Shown here in pieces: positions 33,501 through 45,900 of a DNA stretch of 64,000 nucleotides (positions within the stretch are counted from its first letter, which is position 1; each line of letters starts with the position of its first letter). The notes under the pieces are model-generated. The model was not told the origin of the DNA. It saw nothing but the letters and a program-made list of their open reading frames with translations, and did no database searches. This stretch comes from Theristus sp. LFF4_11 (taxonomy: Eukaryota > Nematoda > Chromadorea > Monhysterida > Xyalidae). The stretch is from positions 1-64,000 of the forward strand of contig JASANC010004953.1 of the NCBI GenBank assembly GCA_030248135.1, read 5' to 3'. The translations under genes and the position numbers were made by a program.

Positions 33501-36500
33501 TGTGATCGCTCATGGTGTTGGTGATCGCTCATGGTGTTGGAGAACACTAGAGTTTGTACAGTCAACACTAAAGTTTCTACAGTCAACACTAAAGTTTCTA
33601 CAGTCAACACTAAAGTTTTTACAGTCAACACTTAAGTTTTTACAGTCAACACTAAAGTTTCTACAGTCAACACTAAAGTTTCTACAGTCAACACTAAAGT
33701 TTCTACAGTCAACACTAAAGTTTCTACAGTCAACACTAAAGTTTCTACACTAAGGTCAACTAAAGTTTGGCCAGCAATCTTAGTAGTTGGCTTGTTTCGA
33801 TCCATTGTCGTCATTTTTGCAATTCAGTTCAGGAAATGTTCTGTCACATATATACTCTTTGTGATGAAATCCAGCTTAAAATATTTTTTGGGATATTATT
33901 TGACTACATCATGTCATATTGTCATGTACATCATGATATATCCGATTTATTCAAATGTGTTAGAGAAATCAGACCGAAATGACGTCGTGTGCTCTGAAAA
34001 CATGGGCGCTTGTAATGCACAGCAACCCGGACTTTCCAGTTTGGCTGCTGATTCCGTCACATGGAAAAAGCACGTGAATGCGGCGAACCAAACTGCAGTT
34101 CTCGTGCCTGTCTGTGGATGGCAAACGGGCGTTTCATAAGGCAAATGGCTTCATTTCGGTATCGACACGACACGATTGAGTGAAAAACTACAAGAAATTC
34201 GAGTTTCACTTTCAAAACGAATAAATTTTCGCATTTTCTTTTCTGGCAGCTCTCGCCAGCGCCGTCCAACAGCAACAGCAGCACAAAGGCGCTTCGTCCG
34301 CTGCGACGCACGACGACGAAAAAAAGAAGAATACTGACAATGCGACGACGAAAACGCAAACGACCGAGAAATTGGATGAGATCAATTTCGATTTCACTGC
34401 TGAGTTTCTGGTCGGTTTTGTTGAAATTGTGTCCATTGGTCAACTTGCAATTTGCAACCAATGTATCAAAAACTGTTTCCGATTGTTCAGTTTAAAAGCT
34501 GTATTCAAGTTTTCAGCTTTTGGTTGATTCGTTTTAGGAACACTTACCCGATAGCAGTAACAGCGATGTGGACACCAGTGGATGCAGTTCAGGTATGAAT
34601 GATTGTGGTTCAATGATTATCGAACCTGACACGTGGTCAGAGAATTTTATTTCACTTATTTACCATATCAGTGTCAAAAGCAAGCAGCCAATCAGCATAT
34701 TGGTCATGATGAACTGATGCAGGCACCAACCAAGCACACCGCCCACTTTAATCACGTCACTCAACTTTCTTTCACCTAACACTTTCCGATTTCAGCAATT
34801 GACAAAGAGTCACTTTGCATTTAGTTCGATTTACCTGTCCGCCAAGAAAAGGGGCTCATTTTGCATTTCGATTTGCCTGTCCGCCAAGAACAAGTGTCAA
34901 AACACCAATCGTTTCAACCAGGCAACGAAGAGGACGCGAAATCGCGCAAACGATCGCAGCAAAAGCCGCCGAAGCGGCGCGGTCGACGGGTGCGAGTGCG
35001 GTTTTTCAACATCGTCGACGGATCGCTGCACGGCGGCGACGGCACCGGCGGCACCTTGGAGACGGACACGCTCTTTGGCGAGGGACTGATCACGAAATGG
35101 GCGATCGAGAATCTCACGCATATTGAGGTGCTGACGGTTTTTCGCGTCGGAAGCGGAATTGTTGTTTGGTTTTCTGGTGGGGCTGCACTGCATCGCGCAC
35201 CAGTGTGATCATTTCCAAAAATATGAATTTTTTTTTGAAAATCGGATGCAAATAGCTAAAAAGGACGCAAATTGCGCCCATTTGGGTAAAAAAAGATGTA
35301 AATTGCGCCCAAGATCATACAAACGTTTCGCGTTTCCCTTCTACAGTCGAACTCTAAATCATAGGGAATCAGCCGATTCGTTGGTGATTAACGGTATGCA
35401 TGCGTTCTGTGCAAACCAAACTCCGCCCCCACTACAGCAACGCCTGCACAGAAAGCATGCATTGCGCGACCACCAACCAATCCGCTGCGTCCCTATAATT
35501 TAGAGTTTTCTCTCTCGATTCTCAGCACGCCGCCACCCGCTCGGTCGCCGTGCTCCGCGACCAGCAGCTCTGGAAGAACAAGGGCGCCCCGATCGAGGCG
35601 CCCTCGCGTCCGATGACGTCGCCGCCGAGTCTGGGTGCGCCGACGTCGCCCGTTCCGTTCAAGGTCGGACGGACAGTTTTGGAATGAGTTTTGTGGTTTT
35701 TTGTTCGACGAATTGTTGAGGCCGCTGTGTTTTCGAACCAACCGACACTGATTGGCTGTGGTGTTGTGGTGACCGTGCAGTGCGCGCCAGCGTGCTTGGT
35801 TTTATCGCACAAGTTTTTTACTCAAGTCCAAGTGGCTCAAGAGGTGCACATCGCTGATGAGGCCACCTCTCTTCTGCGTTTGATGTTGGCCAGGCCGAAA
35901 TGCAGAGAACCATCCTGCAACTTGGTTGATTTACGCTTGTGGGTGCAGCAGGTGATGTGGGTGATTTGAAACTATAGATTGTTTTTTTTAACTTGTCGCA
36001 TCGAGCTAACGTCGGCACGTGCTGAAAGGCGCATGTTGTACAGCACCTTTCACGGCGGCGGCAGTGACGTTCCAGTTTGACGGATCTCCAATCGCTCAGT
36101 ATTCCAGTTTCCGTATTGAATGACAATGACACACAGAAATAAACAAATTCTATGTGTTTTATCTGTTCCGTCTTGCAACGATGGACCAACACTGCGAGAC
36201 AGACAATGTGGATTCAACGACAAAAACAAGACCAAGACAACTCATTGCAGGAGCACACTGCGAGAGCGAAGCCGTCCACTCTGCATAACACGTCCACCAA
36301 TCGCCAACACCCACACAAGCGTGACAGCGTGCCGGTAACACCGACTAAGCAGACGCCCGTGCACATTGTTGAGCAGCATTCGTTGTGCGCGGCGCAACAG
36401 TTCGCCGATGTGGTCACTAATGTTGAGGTTTGGGTTGATGTGGATGTTGATTGTTGATTGTTGTTGACTGGACTTGGTCCGAGTTTTCACCAATTTCATG

Positions 36501-38372
36501 AATTGCCGCGTCAAGCATCAAGCCGCGTTCTACAGTCGGACTCTAAATGTTAGGAAATCAGCTGATTGCTTGGTGATCACGTGATGCATGCTTATGTATT
36601 GCATGCATTGCCGCCGCAAGCGGGGGGGGGGCGGCGTTTGGTTTGCACAGAAACCATGCGTACCGAAATCACCAACGAATCAGCAAATTCCCTATAATTT
36701 AGAGTTCGACTGTATAAACTGCGCGCGCACATTGAGTGTCGCAGAGCCAAACGAAAACATCCGACCACCACAACAATGCGCAGGAGGTGCTTCGCGGTGG
36801 CGGCGGCACCGGTGCATCGTCAGTGGCAGGTCGCCACGGCCACCACAACGCGCTGCCGCCGCGTTTCTTCGCGTCGTCGTCGTCGTCGCTCCCACCGCCG
36901 CCGTATCCGGATGATCTGGATGAGGAGGATTTTCAGACGCAATTCAACACGGCCATTCGTTCGTTCCACCCGACTACGAATGCCGTGAACGCGAAAGCGG
37001 CCGACAAGAATGAGGTGCTGGATCGGAGAAGTTTGTGGATTTTGGCAGGCTCTTTTAGCTTAGCTTAGCGGTTGATTTAGCGCACCACAGCGGTTACAGA
37101 AGCTCGAACAAGCTCCGGTGATTCAGCCGGGGTTTATTGGGTGGCTGAGTACTTCCCCGGAACCGTGTTTTGTTTGGAACGTGTTTCTATAGTTTCCCCT
37201 TCTTGTTTGGTTAACTTTGTTACATTGCCTTCTGAGGGGGCGTGGCGCTTTTTTGACAGGTGTCGCTTTTTGTGCTGTGGTTCTGTGCAGTCGCGCACGC
37301 AAACACACTGGCACACGTCTGCTGCGTTGAATTGCTGGTGCGTTTGCGTTTGCGGCACAACATTGCATCGTCGAAAGAAAACGAACGCACGCGCTTTAAG
37401 ATATTATATCCACATTGTAAACGCCTATTCTCAGACTAGTTTTAGTATTTCACAATGATAATCACAAACAAATCGTGGTTTGTGTCTTTCATCTGTTCAC
37501 CTTCGCTGGCAAAAAAAAACACTCAAAATACAGTTCCAGCCGTCATCGTCAACGCACCGAGCACCAACAGCATTGCCGACGACTGAAAACGAAAATCAAG
37601 CTGCACTGAACGAGTCAACCGATCTGGAGGAAGAGACCGGTTCGTTGTAGGACAGTTTTTTCTTGTTTGTCTTCTCAGACGTTTTGTTGTTCTTGAGATC
37701 GGTGGCTTTTTTCGGATGAATGGGGTGACGGTAGCCCAATTGGTTCGATTACTGCGTTCAACTACCAATGTTGCGCTCTGCTGAAAAACAACAGCACTTT
37801 TTTCACTTCCTTATTCTATCAAAAACCAAAAACCCACCGTTCGGTCAGGTCTGCTCGCGAGCGTGCCGAAAGTCACCGGCGACTCGCCGACCGTCGGCCT
37901 CGCGTTCGTGCCGCCGGCGCCGGCCGCCTGGTTGGCCGACCTAAGTCCGCCGACGCCGAGCGCGGCGAAGGCGAATCGACCCTACGAACCGGCGTCAGAC
38001 GTGAAAACGGATACGAAAACGACGAATGGGGAAATGATGACGAACACTCACCAGCAATCGGCCGAGACGAACAATGACAACAACGCGAATGCGAGCAACG
38101 GTCTCGTCGGCTGGTTCGTGCTGTCGGCGCAGCAGCGATCGTACTGCGACGAGCGAAACAACAACAACAACAATCTGCGGGACAGCGGTGTCGAGCTTGA
38201 GCAACAGCAACAGCAGTTTCCCCCGGGTCGTCATCATCCGCCGAGCGTGGAGCGCGCGCACAGTGTGGACGTCAGTTCGCTGTTTGACACCAACAACACC
38301 AACAACGGTGCAACGGCGACGTCGTGTGCTGCTGCTGACACGACCGCCGGCAAGCTGATGGGCACGATTTGA
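27551..38372 (+). CDS. 3'-5' exonuclease-fold (DEDD) protein, EXD2/WRN-like, probable pseudoenzyme
   Basis: Fifteen exons: 27551–27733, 27959–28141, 29457–29517, 29913–29988, 30341–30488, 30967–31194, 33249–33465, 34250–34410, 34538–34592, 34922–35127, 35526–35663, 36251–36427, 36784–37014, 37534–37639, 37849–38372; phases agree, 897 residues. Residues 1–about 290 match the exonuclease fold (FYQYWPEL…FVGF; ALIQLAPLGGTVLLIR; SPDIVKVGQGLERDVKYL; SYVDLRN). Exo I reads N41-C-K43 in place of D-x-E, and Exo III reads SCANE (213–217) in place of YxxxD; only the Exo II Asp (D147) remains. Catalysis is therefore unlikely; an RNA-binding or scaffold role, as reported for EXD1, is a guess. The long C-terminal half is low-complexity with a basic stretch (KSRKRSQQKPPKRRGRR) and a TQT motif (401–403) of LC8-binding type. 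The C-terminal exons are supported by phase and splice sites but not by homology. Confidence 0.75.
28157..29093. mobile_element. MITE F3-type element, enlarged (exonuclease-gene intron 2)
   Basis: Ends GACCCGTTCATACTGACG and CGTCAGTATGAACGGGCC match F3. About 700 bp of other sequence, bounded by long A/T homopolymer runs (28216–28290, 28858–28915), lies inside, suggesting a nested insertion. Confidence 0.6.
29143..29250. mobile_element. MITE F2, single arm (intron 2)
   Basis: GGTTATAGGGAATCAGCTGA through GCATGCGTTCTGTGCAGGC; the other arm is missing. Confidence 0.6.
31445..33069. mobile_element. hAT transposon, 1625 bp, inside a SINE
   Basis: Ends TAGGGATGGA / TCCATCCCTA, flanked by the perfect 8-bp duplication GTCAGGGC (31437–31444, 33070–33077), the hallmark of hAT. 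Sub-terminal regions are rich in CCGGATCCGGCA motifs in both orientations. Decayed transposase pieces lie on the minus strand inside. A CACTTCTCTGGTATTATGCC…(GACT)n repeat at 31975–32055 is nested within it. Confidence 0.9.
31706..32631 (-). pseudogene. hAT transposase remnant (ZBED/hATC type)
   Basis: Upstream fragment (32631–32065) contains IMATYVDARFKNTAVVF, matching the LDPRFK block of hAT transposases. The downstream fragment (31921–31706) contains YPKLSTIARRYLAPLPTSVASERMFS, the hAT C-terminal dimerisation motif. The two are interrupted by stops and a nested repeat, and the N-terminal zinc finger is not recognisable. Non-functional. Confidence 0.85.
33553..33760. repeat. 21-bp minisatellite (intron 7)
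   Basis: About ten tandem copies of ACAGTCAACACTAAAGTTTCT with very few changes (TTTTT or CTTAAG variants). Confidence 0.92.
33942..34146. mobile_element. MITE F5, diverged (intron 7)
   Basis: GATTTATTCAAATGTGTTAG and GACCGAAATGACGTCGTGTG at one end; the other end is poorly preserved. Confidence 0.5.
35344..35508. mobile_element. MITE F2 copy (intron 10)
   Basis: Complete arms; ends 18 bp before the exon 11 start, so the acceptor's pyrimidine tract directly follows its terminus. Confidence 0.8.
36533..36712. mobile_element. MITE F2 copy (intron 12)
   Basis: TA at both flanks (36531–36532, 36713–36714); the loop contains an eight-G run. Confidence 0.8.
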
Positions 38373-39480
38373 CATTGAATTGAAGATTTGGGGCGGGGAT
38401 GGAATTATTTATCAAATTTCTTCATCAAACTCCACGCGCCCTGCCCTCGGAGGCGGGCAAGACCAAAAAAATAGCCGAAAAAAATACACCCGAGGTTTTC
38501 AGGTGCGTGGGTACTTTTTTCGATGTTTCACAAGAATGGATTTTTTTATTTAGCTTGCCTGTTGGAATCATACCGTAACCGATCGATAAACCATTCCAAA
38601 AACATGCAGACCCATACAAAAAGTATGCACGGACCTGAGAAACAGGGTTTAGTCACAAATTTTGATTGTTTGATGGTTCGTTTTTTGGTGTTTTCGATAT
38701 TGTGATGTTCGAGCTTCATCAGCATATTGTGTGTGGAACAGGTTTTTGTGTTTTTTTTGTTCTGGGAGTTGTTCAGGTCCGCTTGTTTTTTTTAATGGCT
38801 CATTTTCAAGTTGGCAGAAGATGATTCGTGTGGCGGATTGGATCACGATCACGGCTCGATATATTCTCTGATTGTGTGATTCCGATGCAGTTTGTGACCG
38901 CTGTTATTTTGGTATGATTTCCACACGTGCGATTCGAAATTCAATTCATCAAATTTCCGCAGATTATTTCAGCTTTTGCTACAGTTTCTTTCTTGTCTTT
39001 TTGACAGCGTGCGTTGTCCGTGTGCGATTGTGTTCAATATTGCTCATCGAGGAAAGTTGGTGCAACAACCAATCAATCCGTTTTTAGTTTTCGTTTTCTG
39101 GTCAACAAGGGGTGCCAGTCAACTACAGAAACTGCCATTTCATTCCGACGTTGTTGACAATTTTATCAACCTTTTTGTTGCCATTTTCGGGTTCATTGCC
39201 AGTCCACCAGTGTTGTGCTAAAACTGATTTTTTATAGAATCTGATTTCGTTGACTCCACCAGTTATATGAGGGTAGGCCAGAGATTATTTTGTCAATTTT
39301 GAATCACCCGGTGTTTTTTCAAAGTGACTAATGTTCGCTCGGTTAGCTCACAGATCGGCTTCAATTTATTGCTTTTTCAAGTTGAATGTTTAGCGCATTG
39401 TAACTGGGACGTCGTTTTGTGGTTACCAACTTTTGTTGTTGTTTTTACTGAAATCTTTGGTGGTTTGTTGTTGTAAAATC

Positions 39481-39486
39481 AATAAA
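39481..39486 (+). terminator. Candidate poly(A) signal
   Basis: AATAAA about 1.1 kb past the exonuclease-like stop; the distance makes it uncertain. Confidence 0.3.
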
Positions 39487-39748
39487 ACAGATTATTCATC
39501 AAAACTGTTGCCGTTGAATTATTCACGCCACGATTGACTTTTGAACACAACTGGACCTGGGCTGGCTGGCTTTGCAGTCCGGTCAGCTGATTGGTTGGTT
39601 GATTAATTGATTTGAATCACAAAACGGTTTGGTCATAACCAGCACGATGCAACCAAATAATCAAATCGTGCTGGATTGGATGCTCTACAGTCTAGACTGA
39701 ATCCGCTGTTCCGGTGTGCATGTGTATGTGGTCACTATGCCCAACCGT

Positions 39749-39762
39749 GTTACCATGGCAAC
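39749..39762. promoter_or_regulatory. X-box (RFX/DAF-19 site) of IFT172
   Basis: GTTACCATGGCAAC, a perfect inverted repeat with the 2-bp spacer expected of RFX sites, 182 bp upstream of the IFT172 ATG. C. elegans osm-1 (IFT172) is a known DAF-19 target, so the context fits ciliary gene control. Confidence 0.88.
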
Positions 39763-39943
39763 CAACCAGAAAAGAGCTCCACAAGATTTCACCTCTTAGC
39801 TTGACATGAAAAATCCGCATTCATGCAGTGAGAAACTGCGTGTCTCAACCTAGAATAAGCCTTAACCACTGAAATACCACCAAAACATGCGTTTCTCGTC
39901 ACCTAAGATAAGCCGCAAATATCCATAAAAACAAACAAAAATA

Positions 39944-42900
39944 ATGAAACTCCGCTACGACCGAAATCTGCTGCCGGCGCACGACTGTGCGGCAAAGGTG
40001 GCGGCGTTGGCGTGGTCGCCAAATGGCGCCAAACTGGCGGTCTGCGGTGCCGACCGTGTCATTCTGCTGTTCGACGATGCGCTCGAGCGACGCGACAAGT
40101 TCGCGACGAAGCCAATCGACGCGAAGGTGGTGTTTTCACAGTTGAACTCTAAATTATAGGCTGTCAGCTGATTGGTTGGGGATCACGTAATGCATGCTTT
40201 CTGTGCGAGCATTACTGTGGCGAGGCGGAGTTTGGTTCTCGCAGAAAGCATGCATACCGTAAGCACCAACCAACCAGCTGGATTCCCTGTATTTTACGAG
40301 TTCGACTGTACCGTATTTCAGTTCGGCAAGAAAAGCTACGTGGTGCGCGCAATGGCGTTCTCGCCAGACTCGACAAGATTGGCCGTTGGACAGAGCGACT
40401 GTATTGTGTTCGTCTATAAAATCGGCGAAGGCTGGTACGTGAATGAAATCAGTTTAGTTCCAATTAAAATGTCCGGTCCGGACCGCAGAGCAGTCGAATT
40501 TTTTTTGGGGGGCATTCATGAAGCAGTATTTAGTGACCGAGTTTACTATGTAACACAGCTACGCGTCGCTAAATATTGCTTCAGGAATGCCTCCTGCGTG
40601 TGCTGTGCACTAATTGGTCGTGCCAAACATGATGCAGCCAATCAGCGCTGTGTGAGAATGGCACTAACAACGCAATGACAGTTCAGTTTCACAGTGTTTT
40701 GAAAATTTTATCAATTTTGGTGGCTGTCAAATGCACAGGCATTGTCTGACTACTTTTCAGCTGAACTCACTGATTGGTCAAAATCAGCACAGCCAATCAG
40801 CGTGCTGGCTTCCAAGTTTGTCAACGCACAAAAATCCGATACTTCACGATATTTCCCATTGCAGGGACGAAAAGAAAGTGATTTGCAACAAATTCCAACA
40901 GTCGAATCCAGTGACTGGTGTCGTCTGGCCCTCTGATCTCGGCCTCGTTGTTGGAACGTTTGATGGGAAAGTCAGACTCTGCAATGCGAAGACCAACAAA
41001 TCGTCGACTTTGTACACCGCCAGTGCGTTCGTCATTTCGTTGGCGCAAAGGTCGGAGCATTTTGTTTAATCCTGAGACTCAATACGCTCATAGAGTTGCT
41101 ACTTTTTGGCTTGCCTCACTTCTCTGGTACAGTACGGCCGAATAAATGAGGCAGTCCATCAAGGCGGGATCAGTCGCAGACTAGGAGTTGTCTTTTTCAA
41201 AAAATGCCAACATAATTCCCAATCATGTGTGCCAGGGAGAAAGAATGCACAGAATAGCGCGTATAATACATTAGTTTAAAAAACGACTCAAATTTGGCAC
41301 ACAATGTGGTTTCTGAACGTCTTTTTTCTTTCATTCAAATTTCGCGCGCTCCTTGAACCCTGAAAAAAGCTGCCATATTTAATCGGCCATACCGTATCAT
41401 GCCGTGCACTGCAGAATAAAACTGACTGGGACTGACTGATAGACAGGTAAACAGTTTCATGCATGACGCGGAATTCAAAATTGGCAAAGCGATCCGAATT
41501 CCCTAAATAGGGCCGGGTCACTTAGGCTGTTTTCAATTGCCACATAAAGATTGAAACTGGTTTCGTTTCTACGTCCTGCACACGCATTCAGTCGCAGAAC
41601 CGAAAAAATCGATGATCATTTTTCTGTTGTTGTTTTCGTAACTGAGCAGAGTTATCAAGCGGCTTTTTTTAAAATCTCGTCACAGATACCATGAACTGTT
41701 GTTGGTATTGATAACGATCACGCAACTCCACAAAACCACCAACCATAGATACAATGTCGGTGGATTGGGGATGCCACTGATTGGTCGTTTACCATTGGTC
41801 GATTGAGCCAACCAGCTTCTTGTTCCGTCATGATTTCAAAAAGCAACGTTTTTTTCGCTGTTTTTTCAGCCCCGACAAGAAATCCGTCCTGTCCGGCCAT
41901 GCCGATGGTTCGATTGTGCAGTACTCGTTCGACACTGGTGTTCAGGTGAAGTTTGAAATCGTCGAGAATCGAGAAGCGCCCTTTTTCGTTTTGATCTGGT
42001 TCAACCAATCAGCTTTTATTAGACTGATTGTCTGTGCGGTCGGGGGATCGAGCCTCACCGAGCGGTGTACAGGCACTTAATGACAGAGAAAACTCGATGG
42101 ACGCCTTACTCGACGGCGTTCTGTACGCTTGTCTGTGTTAGCCTTCGCTAAAAACATTTCCTAAAATCCCAACAACAACAACAACAATTCGCCTTCAGCG
42201 TCGCCTCTGCCAGCACTCGTGTCCCGCCTACGCTCTCGCCTGGTGCACCGAATCGATCATCGCCGCCGGCTGCGACAAACGCGTCATTTCGTATCACCCT
42301 TCCGACGGCCGTCTATTGCAACAGTTTGACTATTCGCGGGACGATGGTGAGGCGAAATGACTGGAGTGTTTTTTTCAATGTTCTTGAATGATACGGTCTG
42401 GTTTATATTAACGGTGGAAAACACCGTTTTTTTACCGCGGGCCATTTGAAGAAAAGCATCATCATGTCATATTTTTTATACCGACACTCAATGGGGGCTT
42501 AGATATAGGTATACTGTTGGAGTTTCATGCATGACGCGAGAATTCAAAATTGGTGAAGTGATCCGAGTCCCCTAAGCAGCGCCTTAGGCTACGTTGAAGT
42601 GCCACGAAAAGATCGTTACATAATTTCCGTTCGACGTCTGCAAACGCATTCATTCTCAGAACCCCCAAAAAATTGATAAAACCGGTTTTTTTTCACCCAA
42701 CCCCAGGCGAGACTGCGTTCAACGTCGCCACCGTGAGTCCGTCCGCACAGGCTTTCGTGGTCGGCAGTTTTGATCGGTGCGGGATAACTTGGATGTTTTT
42801 CTAGTTTTATTTTTAGTGGTTGAATCAATGAGTTTTTTGTGAGAAACCGGTGTTTTTTTGTTGAGAAAACTTGTTTTTACCGATATTTTAAACGATAATG

Positions 42901-45900
42901 ATAGATTTGATAATGATGACGATAATTTTGATGCTTTCCTTTTTATGAACACCGTATCCGTTATGCGAGGCGCGCAAATGATTGAATGGATGCCTTTGTT
43001 GTTTTCTTTTGTAATCGCACGCACTGATTGGTTGAAGAAACCGCTCAATAGATATCCGTTGAGAACGCATGATGGAACTGATTGGTCATCCACTGCTCTC
43101 TGTAACCACTGAAACGTTAGCGTAATTTCTTTGCATTATTTCAAATCTGGAAATCCGCGAAATACTGCAGACTACGTCTGTTCAACTGGAATTCGCGGCG
43201 TGGCGCGTGGGACGACGGAGTACTGAAGGAGATCAAGAACCTGTACACGATCAATACGCTCGCGTGGAAAGCAGACGGCTCGAAAGTCGCTTGTGTACGT
43301 TGGTTTTTTGTTTGTTTTTTGTTTTTACCCTGCAGAAATTTTTTTAATTTTTTTTATTTAATCGTGCACCAGTTCTAGAAACCATGAGGTACCAAACTCC
43401 GGCGGAAACGGGTAATACTGCGCCGAGCCCAATTTACTCTCGGCTCTGGAGGGAGCACACCATTAGATGTTATTGGTCACTTTAGTTTATCCATTATGTG
43501 TCTTATCCACAGCGGGGTTCGAGCGTTCCAACTACAGAGCAGTAGACAGAAGTCCTACACCTGCGCCACAAGCGCGACATTTGATAAATCAATCAGATGA
43601 TTTCTGCATTATTTCGTAATCGAATTACACACGTTTTTTTTCAAGGGCACCCTTTGCGGCTCGGTCGAGATCTTCGACTGCAGTCTGAAACGGTCGGTGT
43701 TGAATCGAAAATTCGAGACCATCTATGTCAGCGCCAGTCATGTGAGTGCTTGATGTTTTTATACGGCTGTTTTCGAACCACCACACCAACAAAAATCGTT
43801 TTCTTGAAACAAAAATCGCTCATCAAGTGACTCGGCCCTATTTAGAGCACACTCGGATCACTTAGCCAATTTTGAATTCCCGCGTCATGCATGAAACTGT
43901 TTACCTATCTATGCGGGCAATGAGTCTTGGGACCCAAAGTAAAAGATCATATTGGTGGGAGTTTCATTCAAGACTGTGCGCAACATTCCAAACCATCTTC
44001 ATTCATACCAATCAATACTCACCTGAAATTTCAAGCAGGTTTCACTTAAAAAATTAGTGGTCTAAAAAATTTAAAAAAATCACAATTCTTCTTCATTTTG
44101 AGGTGATCGTGAAACATTTGGATGACGGGCGCAGCGCGGTGATTCGCTCGAATTACGGTTATGAAATCGGTGAACTGAAAGTGCTCGGTCGGGATCGCTT
44201 CGTGATGGCGCAAACGGCCGAGACGTTGCTGTTGGCTGATATCGAAACGGGCACCTGCAGCGAAGTGCAGTGGCAGTTCAGCGGCAACGAGAAATTCTAC
44301 TTTGACATTGAGAATGTGCGTGGCGGTTTTTTTTCTGAAATGTTGTGTGAATTGTTATGTTGAATTGAAATAGTAATTTTGAACATCTGCACTTGGTGTG
44401 ACTGAATCACAGTTTCATTCAATGCGGATATTTTCCACTTAAACTACGAAGCCAGTAAGGAGCAGGTTTTTTCGAACTGTAATTTTTCAATTTTATACAT
44501 AATTCGCTCAATGCGAAAATGAGTACACTACAGTAATCAGTTTGTTTGGTCGTTGGTTCTGCAAGATTCAGCAAGATGCAAACCGATCAGAGCAGTGACT
44601 GTTTGGCTTTGTCTACTCATGGTGTCTTACACTTCTCTGGTATTTTGTCGTGCACTGCAGAATAAAAACTGACTGACTGACTGACAGTCAAACGAATGTC
44701 TTGAAATTGAACACGCTTTTTCGTGACATGTGGCCTCATATGATCTGTGTGGCATTGTCCAGGTTTTCATGGTGTTCAACGCCGGGGAGCTGTCACTGAT
44801 CGAGTACGACTCCGACGTCGTCCTGGCGTCCGTACGCACGGAGCACATGAACCCGCATTTGATCAGGTTTGAAGCGGCATTCATGAAACAGTGTTTAGAG
44901 ACCGCGTAGCTATGTTGTAACTTGGCTACGCGTCACTTAATACTGCTTCATGAATGGTCCTTTAGCAATTATTTGACTGTAGAAGTCAGAAGAGTGTTGA
45001 TCATTACTTTTTTTAAATGTGAACACATTTTCGAATTTTTCTCACTTTTTGTTTTTAGCGTTCGACTGAATGAACGCCGAAGCAATCCGATGGACACAGC
45101 CGACGTCAAACGAATGGCCTATTTGATCGACATGAAAACCATTCAGATCGGTCGGTTCTTCTCGGGGCCTGTCAGTGTCATCACTATTTCGTTTGCCATA
45201 TGTCACCCTCGTGGCCTGGGTGGTAGCGCGTTAGACTGTTGTCTGCGCGTTCGGGGGATCGAGCCCCACCCGAAAGATGTATAGGCACTTATGACAGAGA
45301 AAACTCGATTGGCAGCCTACTCGATGATGTTCTGTACGCTTTTCTGGATCAGCCCAAATAAAAACATCGCCTAAAATTACTGTCCGTTCGTTCGTCGTGC
45401 TTCCGTTTTCAAAAAGAAATTGGAAAGTTTTTATGTTTTTTTCAGTCGATCTCGTTTACAACAGGCCGATCACACAGGTTGACCACGACTATAAAATCGA
45501 CTGGCTTGAGGTGAGTTTTCGTTGGAGTTTTTTCTGAGCATGAGCTTCACCATCAAATATCGAGAAAAGTGAACTTCTGACACATACCCAAACCCAAACC
45601 CAAGCCCAATTGAATCTCCGTCCACTGCAGCTAAACGAAACCGCGCGAAAGCTGCTGTTTCGTGACAAACGATATCGACTCACCCTGTTCGACGTCGACA
45701 GTGAACAGAGCTCCATTCTGGTGCCGTATTGCTCGTTTGTTGAAGTCAGTTTCATCATAATTCCGAATTCAAAGTTTCAAGGTGTAAATTGAAACTTTTC
45801 AAACGTGTGTTGTTTTCAGTGGGTTCTGGGCAGTGATGTGATTGTGGCGCAGAATCGCGACACCCTGTGTGTGTGGTACAACGCTGACGCAGCGGACCGA

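Larger units (their letters stand above)
38373..39943. other. Intergenic exonuclease gene / IFT172
   Basis: No gene supported. Likely contains the 3' UTR of the upstream gene and the IFT172 promoter with its X-box. Confidence 0.6.

Noticed and set aside
33553..33760. CRISPR-like array
   Set aside because: Direct tandem repeats without spacers in an animal intron; a minisatellite.
34796..34921. Earlier acceptor for exon 10 of the exonuclease-like gene (TTTCAG at 34795)
   Set aside because: In phase it meets a stop after eight codons; the acceptor at 34921 keeps the frame open.
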